NCBI GenBank assembly: GCA_014885115.2
Contig: WKLE02002816.1
Coordinates: 1-11,253 of the forward strand
DNA length: 11,253 nucleotides
Source of the DNA: Asterionellopsis glacialis
Taxonomy: Eukaryota > Bacillariophyta > Plagiogrammaphyceae > Rhaphoneidales > Asterionellopsidaceae
Reading direction: 5' to 3'
Below, piece after piece: positions 1 to 8,959 of this stretch. Position 1 is the stretch's first letter, and the number at the start of each line of letters is the position of its first letter. The translations under genes were made by a program, and so were the position numbers. Under the pieces are notes generated by a model. That model worked only from the letters and a program-made list of their open reading frames with translations. It did not search any database and was not told the DNA's origin.

Positions 1-622
1 TGTTAACACCCTTTGCCAAGCGTTCTGCTTCAGTTCTTCTATTCGCACCACCCATGATGAGTCTATAAGTTTGTTTGTGCTTGCCGTTTGTGCACAGGTC
101 TTTGCAGACACCATAAATCTGCATAGCTAGTTTGCGGGTTGGAGAAATGATGATGGCACCAGTGCCATTTCGTGTTGTAAACCTAGCCTTGCGTAATACT
201 TCAAGTGTGGGTATCAAGAATGCCAATGTCTTTCCTGATCCTGTCTTTGCTGCACCAATCAAGTCTTTACCATTCAAAAGAGGCGGGATCCCCATGCTTT
301 GGATCTGTGTCATATGCATGAATTGAAGAGCCGACAAGGCTTTTTGGGTTTCTTTGGATAGGGGCAACAAAGAAAATGCATCCTTCTCCCCAGATGCAAA
401 GAAATTTGGTTTATCTGACAAAACATCTGATTCTGCACTTTCACTTTCCGCTTTCTTCTTTTTCTTCTTACCACTTTCATTGGCATCTTCTACTTCAGCA
501 TCAGCAGCATCTCGCTTTTTCTTTTTTTTAGTTTGTTGTTCTTCATTGCTGGAGCTATCTTGATTGTTCTCTTCCATGCTTTCACTAGAAGAATTGTTGC
601 TACTTTCCTCCTCAGAATCAAC
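1..622 (-). CDS. DDX18: Has1/DDX18-type DEAD-box RNA helicase, N-terminal part (partial)
   Basis: Open minus-strand frame that runs off the left edge. It encodes an acidic, Ser- and Lys-rich N-terminal tail (about 575-620 to 340), then the first RecA-like domain: a Q motif (TQIQ, codons about 299-310), motif I AAKTGSGKT (227-253), motif Ia PTRKLA (about 125-142) and the GG motif IMGG (about 48-59). The stretch around motif I and the RNGTG segment match the Has1/DDX18 family, which acts in the nucleolus in 60S ribosomal subunit assembly. Motif Ia normally reads PTRELA; here Glu is Lys (codon 131-133). DEAD and later motifs lie outside the window. The frame stays open to 814, but upstream of about 620 the translation stops looking like protein and the minus strand has pyrimidine-rich runs ending in AG (near 613 and 636). 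I therefore infer a 3' splice site there; an ATG at 671-673 is the alternative start. Family call firm, 5' boundary uncertain. Confidence 0.88.
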
Positions 623-993
623 AAAATAAATACATCTTAATAGGGTAGGAAGATGAGAACTCAGAATAGTCATCACATTTTCATTACAAAGGCATAGGCC
701 AGAAAAGGGAGAGGGAGTAATAGCATTGTGGGAAGGAGGGGGTGACAAAAATATATAAGATAACAGTATCTGAATTAATTTGGGTATTTTGAGTTTATAT
801 ACTGCAATTATTTAGTACAAGCTTGCTATTCAATCTGGCTCCAGTTAGTGCATGAATTGTTGCCTGTCACCCTTCTCTCTCTTGCCATAAGGATTAGATG
901 CACTAAAGGAATGTCCAGAAGAAATGCTACGACTTTTGGCGTCTTTTGTCTTTAGTTTCGCCCCCCTATTTTGTTTTCAAGGATCATTCTTGT

Positions 994-1121
994 ATTTTGT
1001 ATGCAGATACAGTGATAATGATTACATCATAATTTTTAGCTAGTTACCACTTTCGAACTTCCAAACACAATTACCTAGTTCCGTTCATCGTGTCATATTT
1101 AATTTTTGTTTTTGGTAGTAA
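994..1121 (+). repeat. Diverged direct repeat, copy A
   Basis: This copy aligns with 1184-1318. Both contain, in the same order, a TTTGTATnCAnATACAGnGATAA-like start, GTTACCACTTT, an AAACnCAATT block, a GTTC..GTGTCATATTT block and an end TTTTGGTAGTA. The distance between copies is about 190 bp. Function unknown; it could be a fragment of a dispersed repeat or a local duplication. Confidence 0.65.
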
Positions 1122-1183
1122 TTTTAAATTTTTCATCTTGTTGCAAATGCATTTTTTTTCAAGCACCCCTCTAACCATACATA

Positions 1184-1318
1184 GTTTGTATACAAATACA
1201 GAGATAACGTTTCCGGCGTGATGTTTAGATATGTTACCACTTTTGTAGTTACAAACGCAATTCCTGAGTTTTGTTCGTGTCATATTTGCTTGACGTATTT
1301 ACTTGATTTTGGTAGTAC
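1184..1318 (+). repeat. Diverged direct repeat, copy B
   Basis: This is the partner of 994-1121. The shared core from GTTACCACTTT (1233) to GTGTCATATTT (about 1287) differs by scattered substitutions and a 3-base gap. Copy B has about 12 extra bases before the shared TTTTGGTAGTA end. Confidence 0.65.
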
Positions 1319-1351
1319 TTGTTTATACTTCAGGACTTCATGCTTTGAATA

Positions 1352-1368
1352 CAAGCTCGCTTTGCTTG
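1352..1368. repeat. Small hairpin CAAGC-N7-GCTTG
   Basis: A perfect 5-bp stem with a 7-base loop, followed by an A-rich stretch. The same stem and loop length recur at 1505-1521. It is too short to assign a function. Confidence 0.45.
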
Positions 1369-1439
1369 CATAAAACAAACAACTAAATAAGTGCGTTCAC
1401 AGTGGATTGTTGATTTACAACCATAGAATTGTCATTGGG

Positions 1440-1499
1440 TCTTTTTTTTTTTCCTCTCTTTTTTTCTCTTACTCTTTCCTTTTTTTTCTTCTCTTTCCA
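1440..1499 (+). repeat. Polypyrimidine low-complexity tract
   Basis: About 60 bases that are almost all T and C on the plus strand. It produces spurious open frames on both strands (Phe/Leu/Ser-rich on plus, Lys/Arg/Glu-rich on minus). Confidence 0.8.
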
Positions 1500-1504
1500 A
1501 CCTT

Positions 1505-1521
1505 CAAGCTTGCTCCGCTTG
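1505..1521. repeat. Small hairpin CAAGC-N7-GCTTG, second copy
   Basis: Same 5-bp stem and 7-base loop as 1352-1368, with two transitions in the loop, and again followed by an A run (1523-1531). Confidence 0.45.
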
Positions 1522-1799
1522 CAAAAAAAAATTCGCACCCACAAGCATAAAAAATTTACCCAAAAAAAGTCACCTGTGTCTTTTTTTCTTCTCTTATCCT
1601 CGTGGCCTCTGCCTTCCATGGGCCTGAAATTGACCGGGAGAATCTGATTTGGTTTACTTTTCCAAAAAAACAGTAAAATCTATAAAATCACAAAAATTAT
1701 GCTATCGTGATATTCCTATTTTCTGAATTGGCTCTTTGTCAATTTCATAAAAGAAAATGTTAATTTATACATCTATCTAACAAATTGCATACTTAATTT

Positions 1800-1940
1800 T
1801 TACTCCATATTAGCATAAGAAGTGTCGGAATCAATGTTTGAAAAATTGTTGAAGTCCATCTGATCTACCCTCAAAACCTTGTCTGTCAGCCGCTCCACAG
1901 AATTTGTTTTGTCAGGTAGCGATACACTGTCAGATGACAT
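1800..1940 (-). CDS. Small open frame beyond the MULE C-terminus, unknown
   Basis: A 46-codon frame with ATG at 1938-1940 and TAA at 1800-1802. It is acidic and polar, with balanced composition and an ANME end, unlike the low-complexity frames around it. It lies just downstream of the last recognisable MULE coding segment on the same strand, so it may be the frameshifted C-terminus of that transposase. I recognise no domain, and it could also be chance. Confidence 0.25.
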   Translation of the reverse strand: MSSDSVSLPDKTNSVERLTDKVLRVDQMDFNNFSNIDSDTSYANME

Positions 1941-2004
1941 TTTCTGGGATCTTGCAATTTGGATTCCCTTTCTCTAGATTTCCTAAGTATTTCCTTCTCT
2001 CAAT

Positions 2005-4136
2005 TTACATAGACGTCATTTTTTTCAGTGCTGTTGGTTTTTTGATTCTTGCTATTTTTTCCAAAATTTTGGTTCCTGCTTGCTCAGCATTTTGTGTTGT
2101 TTCTTCTTGTCCTCCATTTGCTGCAACCTTTGCTTTTTTTGTTGGTTGTTTATATTTCAAGCAAATTGATGACTTTGTTGTGAATAAGCAGCTAGACCAC
2201 ATGCTGGACACAATTTTGCAACAGAAGAGGAACTGGTGTTTGTTGTGGTGGATTTGGCAGTATCCTCTGTTTGTGATCTGGTATATCCAGTGCCTGATCC
2301 ATAATCAACAGCCATTTTTTGTCATTGTTACCATCATATAAGCCCTCTCTGATCTTGTCATTAATTGTTTGTGATATCTGAGACTTAGTTGTTTTTTGTT
2401 TTTTGTGCTCATAACTTCTCTGTCAAATAATTAATTGTTGTACTACCAGGATCAATTTCCAAAATTCAAAACAGTCTTGTATAAAATTCTACATGCCCAA
2501 CAATATTCATTGATACTGTGGTTAGGACTCTGGTTGCCAAACTCAAACTGGTTGAGTAATTTTTATGTTTTGGAACCTTGAAGGCAATGCCAGCATTGAG
2601 AGCTTCATTTTTTTGTGTATCCATGCCATGCAGCCTCTCCAACAATCGTTCCTCCAAAATAAATTCATTGTACATTGGTGACATAAAATCATACTATTCT
2701 TTGTCAGAATTCTTGCAGCAGTATTTATCCCTGGAGTCCTTCTCTGGATATGCTAGCACTGGACAAAAATCATTAGAACAATATACATAATAACCAAATA
2801 GATGTTCCAGAGGAGCCTTGGCATTTTTTTTTAACTAGCAAAATTATTAGAATTTTGGTTAACCAGTGTACTTATCAATCCAAAGTACATCTACCTTTAT
2901 TGATGGTGATCCGTTGGCATACATTTTTTCCAAAATACCTTTTTTTGATGATTTGGGTCACATACCCATGTAGGTATAACTTTTACATCAAGTGGCAATC
3001 TACCAGTATCACACAACTTTGGACCCCATTTGTTATAAGCTGTTGGAGGACCACGTGGCCAGTCATCATTGTCAATCAACCCTGCCTCAATTTTGTTAGT
3101 AATCGAATGCTTCGTTTGTGCTTTGATAGTACTATCATCAGCAGCACATATCTGACTTATATGAGAATAATACTTGTGTCTCCAAATTTTTGAAACAAGA
3201 TTAACACAGCAAATACTTCCATGCCTTTGCTAGATCCTTGGTAGTTCTTTGTACAATCATGAATTGGAGGTTCTTTTTGGTTCATTTTGGCTTTTTTGCA
3301 TTTGGAACATACTTTTGAACAAACCAAATAGCAAATTGGTTTTCTGGTATGCTTTCCCACTAAAAACGCAAGTCCCAGATTTGAATCAAAAGATACACCT
3401 GCACTCCTCTTTTGCCATCCCATATTGAAGGAGACAGATAATTTGATTTTATCTTTTCTACTTGGATCCTGGTTCTGCCATTCATCATGTGATATTTCTT
3501 GGTCATTTATAGTAAGTTTTATTTCCTCCAACAGATTTGCATCAAGAATATCCTGGGCTAAGTCATGGATAATTTTGCCAATATCTTGTTCAATTTTGTG
3601 AACCAATCAGAATTGTAGCTTGATCACAAACCAAACAACCCTAAAATTTTGTTGCAATCTTTTGGTCCAAGACCCAAGGCATGACAAATTATCACAGCCT
3701 GTACATTATTTGAATAATAAATTGAATCATATTGTCCCCATTTCTTTTCTTGGTTAAGAAAAAGACCCACTTGTTCAGGTTCCATAAAAAATGGTGCATG
3801 GGTGGGACAGACACACAACTTACTTTTATGTTTGTAGAACATACATAATTCAGCATATCTACTTCTATATAGGATGATATATTGCAATCATTGCATTTCT
3901 TACAACAAAATGTTTTCTCAATGTTTCTTTTAGTTATCTGAAAGAAAGCAACACATTTTGATGACCTTCTTTGGAATTGACATCATTAGCTTCTTGGTCT
4001 TTTTTTATTGCTGTTGAATTGTTTTGTGTCCTACTACTCGTTCTTCTTCATTATCCTGTTCCTCTTCATCAATTATTAGTTCATAGCACTCATCTATATT
4101 TCATGTTTTTTTTTTTTTTTCAGTTTCAAATTCCAT
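2005..4136 (-). pseudogene. Mutator-like (MULE) transposase, decayed
   Basis: The coding signal runs on the minus strand but switches frame at least seven times. From the N-terminus: ATG at 4134-4136, an acidic Glu/Asp-rich segment, a cysteine cluster CCKKCNDC (about 3884-3912), a helical region (about 3630-3820), the catalytic region with MGWQKR (about 3405-3423), cysteine and histidine residues before NYQGSSKGME (about 3200-3260), the second-Asp segment AADDST (about 3131-3145), DTQKNEALN (2595-2621), and a CPACG zinc knuckle (2199-2210) before a Lys-rich tail. Mutator-type transposases cut and paste DNA with a DDE RNase H-like fold. The residue before MGWQKR, normally Asp in this family as I know it, is Asn (codon 3424-3426). 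There is a TGA at 3624-3626, a TAG at 2694-2696, and frame changes near 2165, 3175 and 3610. The element is dead as read. No terminal inverted repeat or target duplication was found. Confidence 0.8.
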
Positions 4137-5259
4137 GCTGAGTTTTTCACCGGATTAAATATTTTTATAGTTTTGATATTAATTTAATATGGAATGATGT
4201 TGTAGAATTTTTGCACTACCAATTATGGATTTCTATTTAATTTATTTTTTATGGCACCTTGTTTAGGTGAAGAAAGGTTGTGTCAGTCTGTCTGTAATGA
4301 TATTTCTGTATATTTTATGTTTTATATCACTCATTGTGAAGGATACATGTTACAGATATTCCTTTTCAAATTGAGATTTTTAAAATTGTGTATATTTTAA
4401 AATTTGTAAGGGTAAAGGTGTTTTCAGTTGGTTTGGTTTCTTATTTATGATAGTGATGTCAATCTACTATCAATGGTGTAAGTGAATATTCATGTAAGAA
4501 GAGTAGCTTCCTTGCATGTTAAGTTACATTTTGTTTGCCTGCACCAGCGTTTCTTCCCATTACTATGGTCTGTAGAGTATTTTGTATAATTTTTTATATG
4601 TATGTACATGTAGATACTACTACTATTGGTATGTAATTAGCCATTTTTTTGTATCAGCGTTTTTATTATTGGAAATGATGTTCTTAAAGTTCATTGAATA
4701 AGTATTTGAGTTGTATACAGTAGGTATATATAACTGTTTTTGTAGTATTATTATTTTTGTACAGTTTTTCCTTTTTGGTAGTAGTTATCTGGTAGAGTAT
4801 TTAGACACACGTTAAGTTGTACCAGGTAAGGATTATTGCAGCATTGTAAGGTAGAAAACAGCACCAATGTTAATGTGTGTGCTAATTATTCTTATTACCT
4901 TTCCCGTTGTTTTATTTGTATAGTTGATTTGATAGTGGGCATATTATTGTTTGTTTATTATATATTTATTTCCTACCTTAGTTGCATATTCCTCAAGGAA
5001 TCCTCAGGAATTCCTTTTCCTCATTCCTTTTTTCAGGTAAAAAAGGAATTCCTCAGTGTCCTTTCCTCTGAGGATTTTTTTATAGACCATTTGTACTAGA
5101 GGAATTCCTTCCTGTGTAGAATACTAGCATTTTTTTGTTTTCCTCTTATATACTACAATGTACACACCATTGTGTATGTACATTTTACCGTACGTTAAGG
5201 TAGTGCATTGTTTCTCTACTCAGCACCTCACAATTGTGTTCTCTCCTCATTCTGTTACC
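4137..5259. other. AT-rich spacer, no gene seen
   Basis: Very AT-rich sequence between the start of the minus-strand MULE relic and the start of the plus-strand hAT relic. A plus-strand open frame at 4836-5099 is Tyr/Ile/Phe/Ser-rich and looks like translated AT-rich DNA. The last 260 bases contain the AGGAATTCCT cluster and a TATA-like TTATATAC about 115 bases before the hAT ATG. Both divergent genes would need promoters here, and any left transposon terminus of the hAT should also lie here. Confidence 0.5.
5006..5109. repeat. Cluster of three AGGAATTCCT palindromes
   Basis: The 10-bp perfect palindrome AGGAATTCCT occurs at 5006-5015, 5044-5053 and 5100-5109. The first two extend into a 13-bp perfect inverted repeat (5006-5018 with 5041-5053, 22-base loop). 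GGAATCC- and TCCTCA-like variants lie next to them. The cluster ends 150 bases before the hAT start codon, where subterminal transposase-binding repeats often lie; that role is inference. Confidence 0.6.
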
Positions 5260-7125
5260 ATGGATGCTGGCTGTTACAACAATGATGACAATGGTGGTGG
5301 CAAACCTCCTGCTTGTCCTCCCCACACGTTAGCACCTATTGGGTCCATTGCTGATTGTGACAAAGTGCAACACACTGGTGCTGAGTGGAAATGTTTATGG
5401 TGTAAGCAATCATGGGCATTGGGGAATGTATCAAAAGCACTTTCACACTTAGCCAAATAAAAAACTTCTCGGATGAAAACTTGCATTGCTGTAATTTCCC
5501 CACCTTATCGTGACCGATATGCTGATTTATATATGAAATATTTCAACCCAAACTGATCTCAAATGCAACTGGGCAACTAACAATTCAAGAAAAAAAATGA
5601 AGCCGAAATGCATATTATGATTGCAAATTGGATTCATTGTAAAGGTTTTCCATTTTCTACAGCTAGTTGTCCAATGTTTAGGACCATTTTACACATGGCG
5701 TCTAACCTTCATCAATCATATGTCCCTCCAAACAGAAATGAAATTTGTGGCAAACGTTTGGATGAAAATTTTGCAACCCATCAAGCAAGTAATGAGACAT
5801 CTATAATGAAGGAAGCCTCTATTTGTGGTATTACTATGTATGGTGATGGTGCCACAATTAAAAAAAAGCCGCTAATTAATATTCTAGCTGCTGGTGTACA
5901 CAATTCTGCAGCCATATTAGAAATAAAAGATTGTTCTGGACATATGGCATCTGGTGGTAAAAAAATGCTGCTTATATTGCCAGTATTTTTAAAGAAACAA
6001 TCCAACGTTTTGAAGCTATTTGTCCACATGTGGTGGACTTGAGTATTTTTGATGGTGCATCTAATGTTCAAAAGGCTGTTAAAGTCCTAGAACAATACTA
6101 TCCTAGAATGTACACCATACATGGTGGTGAGTATGTCATGTCTTTGTTTTTCAAAGATTGTTTTAATGTGGCAACACTTCAAGGATATGTAAAATGTCAG
6201 CAAGCCATTTACAAGTACTTTGGAGGTACCTATCATAAATCATACAACATTTTTAGTAAACAATCCAAACAACACAACAATAATAAAAATATTGGTGTTA
6301 TGAAAGTTGCCAAAACCCGTTTTGCAGGATATGTAATTGCTTGGCTACTCAATCTACGCCTTAAACCAGTATTTGAATCAACCCTAACATCACCTACATT
6401 CATTCAAGATCCTGACATAAAAGTTCCACCAAATGTAAGACGTTTTTTGCTTGCTCCATCCTCTTGGCAAAACATTGAAATTATTGTGAGAGCCTTTTAT
6501 CCTGCGTTAAAATTTCTCAGGTTTACTGATAGAGCTACACCTGCTACCATGGATAAGGTTTATTATCATGTATGTCAACTTGATGCTTTAATAGCCAGAT
6601 GTAAAGATACTTTGAATTCCATGCCAAGCACCTATTTTGTGTCTAACATTATGTTTAATGACAACAATGATGGTTATAGTTCAGAAGATTACAAATAACA
6701 TACCTAACCAAAGTATATTGGCAGATTCTGATTCAGATGAGGCGGACAATGATGCAATCAATGAACTTGACCAACCAATGACTTTGGCTGATGATGATCT
6801 TTCCATAGAGTCTTCTAATTCAGAAGATAACTGCTTTGAGTATTCTAGACACAGGGAATATCTGTGTAACACATTTAAAAATTTATCCAACATAGCCAAA
6901 AATACAGTAACAAAAACTACATGTGGTGTGATGCATTGTCAATTTCAAAGTTTACCAGTCAATGGTCATCCTACCTTTAGATGCAGAACTTGTCAAATAG
7001 TAGTCCATCACCTATGTGTTATCAATAATAATTTAAACTGTATACATTTGAGAGATGAAAACAATAAATATGAGGGAGTGGAAACAGACTATTTTTGTCA
7101 GATTTTGTGCTGTAACAGTTTCTAA
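5260..7125 (+). pseudogene. hAT-type transposase (BED finger, DUF659-like), with C-terminal PHD-like finger, broken
   Basis: The start chosen is ATG 5260 in the good eukaryotic context ACCATGG. Residues 43-75 form a BED-type finger (W43, C45-x2-C48-x14-H63-x11-C75), split by TAA at 5458-5460. The same frame continues through TGA 5554-5556 and TAA 5578-5580 into a DUF659-like region with MYGDGAT (Asp codon 5845-5847). At an A7 run (5959-5965) the frame shifts, and coding continues as FDGASN (Asp codon 6051-6053) and HGGEYVMSLFF to a stop at 6696-6698. A second shift near 6670-6700 leads to an acidic stretch and a PHD-like finger, C-x4-C-x14-C-x2-C-x4-H-x2-C-x26-C-x3-C (6922-7110), ending at TAA 7123-7125. 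hAT transposases move DNA by cut and paste. The expected C-terminal dimerisation domain and third catalytic acidic residue are not visible, so this copy is truncated or chimeric. Family call good; membership of the PHD segment in the same gene is likely, not proven. Confidence 0.82.
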
Positions 7126-7839
7126 AACAAAAAATACAAATCAGAATAGTATTACTTAGTTTACTAGGTGCATGTTTAGATTAAAAAAACCGTTTGAATT
7201 CCATAACGGACTTGAATTTTCCCATAGAACACAAATCAAGCGATGCTTCTAATCTCTGGTAAGGCCGTGCTCAAATTTGAATAAAAAATCCAACTTCCTA
7301 TGATTGACACAGCATGCTTGCACCCATCATCCTCACCCTGAAGTACCACAATTGTTGGGTACTCAATTTCTTTAAACTTAGACATAAATTATCATATTCC
7401 CCATGCAAGTTCTGTGTTTCATCTATAATATAGATTTTACTTCTTGTATAATTTTTGATTTGTATTTGACGGGGATTATAAAACCGCCGTACTGTTTCTT
7501 CTAATTTTTTCATATTATATACTGATGTTGACAATACTGATGCACATTGGTTAATAAATGCTGTTAAAGCATACAATTCTTTGTAATGACACGCACTTGC
7601 AAAACTTGAAAATACGCATGTCTTCAATTCATGTTGTTGATATTTTACAATCGGCCTATCTGGTGGAATCCAACGTAGACCCAATGGTTCAATTGGTGGC
7701 TTAACTTTGTTTACATCACCTGCTGGAAGTCTGAATTGTTTATTTGGATTTTGTTTCAAAACTTTACAACAGCCGGGGATATATTTGGTAGCTTTACATC
7801 TTCGTCAGTATCATTTTTATCATCATTTGTATTGGTTTC

Positions 7840-8043
7840 TTTTTTTGTCTTCATCTTTTTCATCTTCATCAGTATCATTTTTATTGTCATTTGTATTGTT
7901 TTTGTTTTTGTCTTCATCCTTTTCCTCTTCATCAGTATCATTGGTATTGTCATTTGTATCGTTTACTTTTTTGTCTTCATCTTTTTCCTCTTTATCAGTA
8001 TCTTTTGTATTGTCATTTGTATTGATTTCTTTTTTGTCTTCAT
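7840..8043 (-). repeat. 63-bp tandem repeat encoding 21-residue acidic units
   Basis: Copies begin at 7847, 7910 and 7973 with exact 63-base spacing, and a partial copy lies on each side. On the minus strand each unit reads DEDKK followed by Asn/Thr/Asp residues and ends in an acidic EEK-type block, for example DEDKKVNDTNDNTNDTDEEEK. The copies keep the reading frame and have diverged mostly by substitution. The last unit is broken at a T7 run (7840-7846). It probably forms a flexible, charged linker before the C-terminal domain. Confidence 0.85.
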
Positions 8044-8887
8044 CATTATCAGAAACTTCATTACCATCATCTTCTGATTTGTTGTCATTATCATTGGCTT
8101 TCCTACCATCATCTTTGTTATCATTGTCAACATTCTTTTCTCCAGATGCATTGTCATCATTTGCTTCTTCTGCATCCTCTTCACTTGCATTGCTGCTATT
8201 AATCCCTTTATCTTTTTCTTTTCCCTTTTCTTTTGGAGAAGGATCACCCATCACCCAAACATCTTGTAATTTTTCTTTTGTACTGTCATCAAGCATTCCC
8301 AAACCACGCCTTTGATTTAACTCTGGTTTTACCTTTGTGTTGAACTGTTTTAGCTGGATGATAGCATATCCACACAACTTGCTTGGTATTAACATATTTT
8401 GAATCTGTTTGTAACATTTCAATGAAATCATGAATGACTTTTCTAATGCCACGTATTTTGGCATCATAGTACTTGATATTTTCTTATAAACATTTTTTCC
8501 CTTTATCTAACTCTTCTTGATGTTGTTTCTTATAGCCTTCAATGTCTTTTTTATGAGCTGCTCTAAATTCATCTAAACTTTTATAAGGCAATGTTTCAAG
8601 TTCTTCTCCTTCTTTTTTCTTAGCATTATGTTCTGCAACATCATCTTCTTGTGCTTTAAAATATAAAAAACATTCTTTTTAAACAAATCATCATCATTAC
8701 CTTCTGTAATTGACTCCATCATCTTTAAACGTATCTCACACTCCTTATATACTTGTTCTTTTGTGATCTTGTAACTTTGCACACCTGCATACCTTTTCTT
8801 TAGACGCCTTTTACGTTCATTGCGTTCTTGATGTCTCACACGGCGCTTTCTTCTTTCCAACACTTCTTCTTGTTTATCTTGGAAGTG

Positions 8888-8959
8888 CTAAATTGTCTCA
8901 TCTTTTCTTTTATTGTTCAAATAATTAATTATTGGCCATTTGCCTTGTAATCAACTCAC
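8888..8959 (-). other. 72-bp spliceosomal intron in the protease gene
   Basis: On the minus strand the donor is ATG|GTGAGT (8954-8959) and the acceptor is ACAATTTAG|CAC (8888 is the last intron base), with TAATTAATT as a branch-point-like stretch. Splicing joins ...DHYM to HFQDKQEEVLERR in phase 0 and keeps a Lys/Glu-rich coiled-coil frame open on both sides. Unspliced, the frame meets TGA at the third codon. No transcript evidence is available. Confidence 0.72.

Larger units (their letters stand above)
623..1799. other. Non-coding stretch upstream of the helicase exon
   Basis: I see no convincing gene in this stretch. The short open frames are low complexity or have no coding character. It holds a diverged direct repeat pair, two small hairpins and a polypyrimidine tract, listed separately. 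It probably contains the upstream intron and/or promoter of the minus-strand helicase gene, but no core promoter element could be fixed. Confidence 0.5.

Noticed and set aside
1383..1647. Overlapping Lys/Arg/Glu-rich (minus) and Phe/Ser-rich (plus) frames, considered as a possible first helicase exon
   Set aside because: They come from the polypyrimidine tract, and no splice path to the helicase frame was evident.
1904..2341. Plus-strand 145-residue hydrophobic open frame that could pass for a membrane protein
   Set aside because: Antisense of the MULE C-terminal zinc-knuckle and Lys-rich region, which has recognisable motifs on the minus strand.
2855..3193. Plus-strand 112-residue open frame
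   Set aside because: Antisense of the MULE catalytic region around AADDST.
4836..5099. Plus-strand 87-residue Tyr/Ile/Phe-rich open frame
   Set aside because: Its composition is that of translated AT-rich DNA, it shows no motif, and it overlaps the palindrome cluster.
5959..5965. Programmed -1 frameshift at the A7 run of the hAT transposase
   Set aside because: Similar breaks sit at other homopolymers in unrelated genes of the window, no downstream stimulatory structure was seen, and the gene also has nonsense codons.
7707..8315. Long plus-strand Ser/Phe/Leu-rich open frame
   Set aside because: It is the antisense of the acidic repeats and linker of the minus-strand protease gene; its composition follows from the complementary Asp/Glu/Lys/Asn codons.
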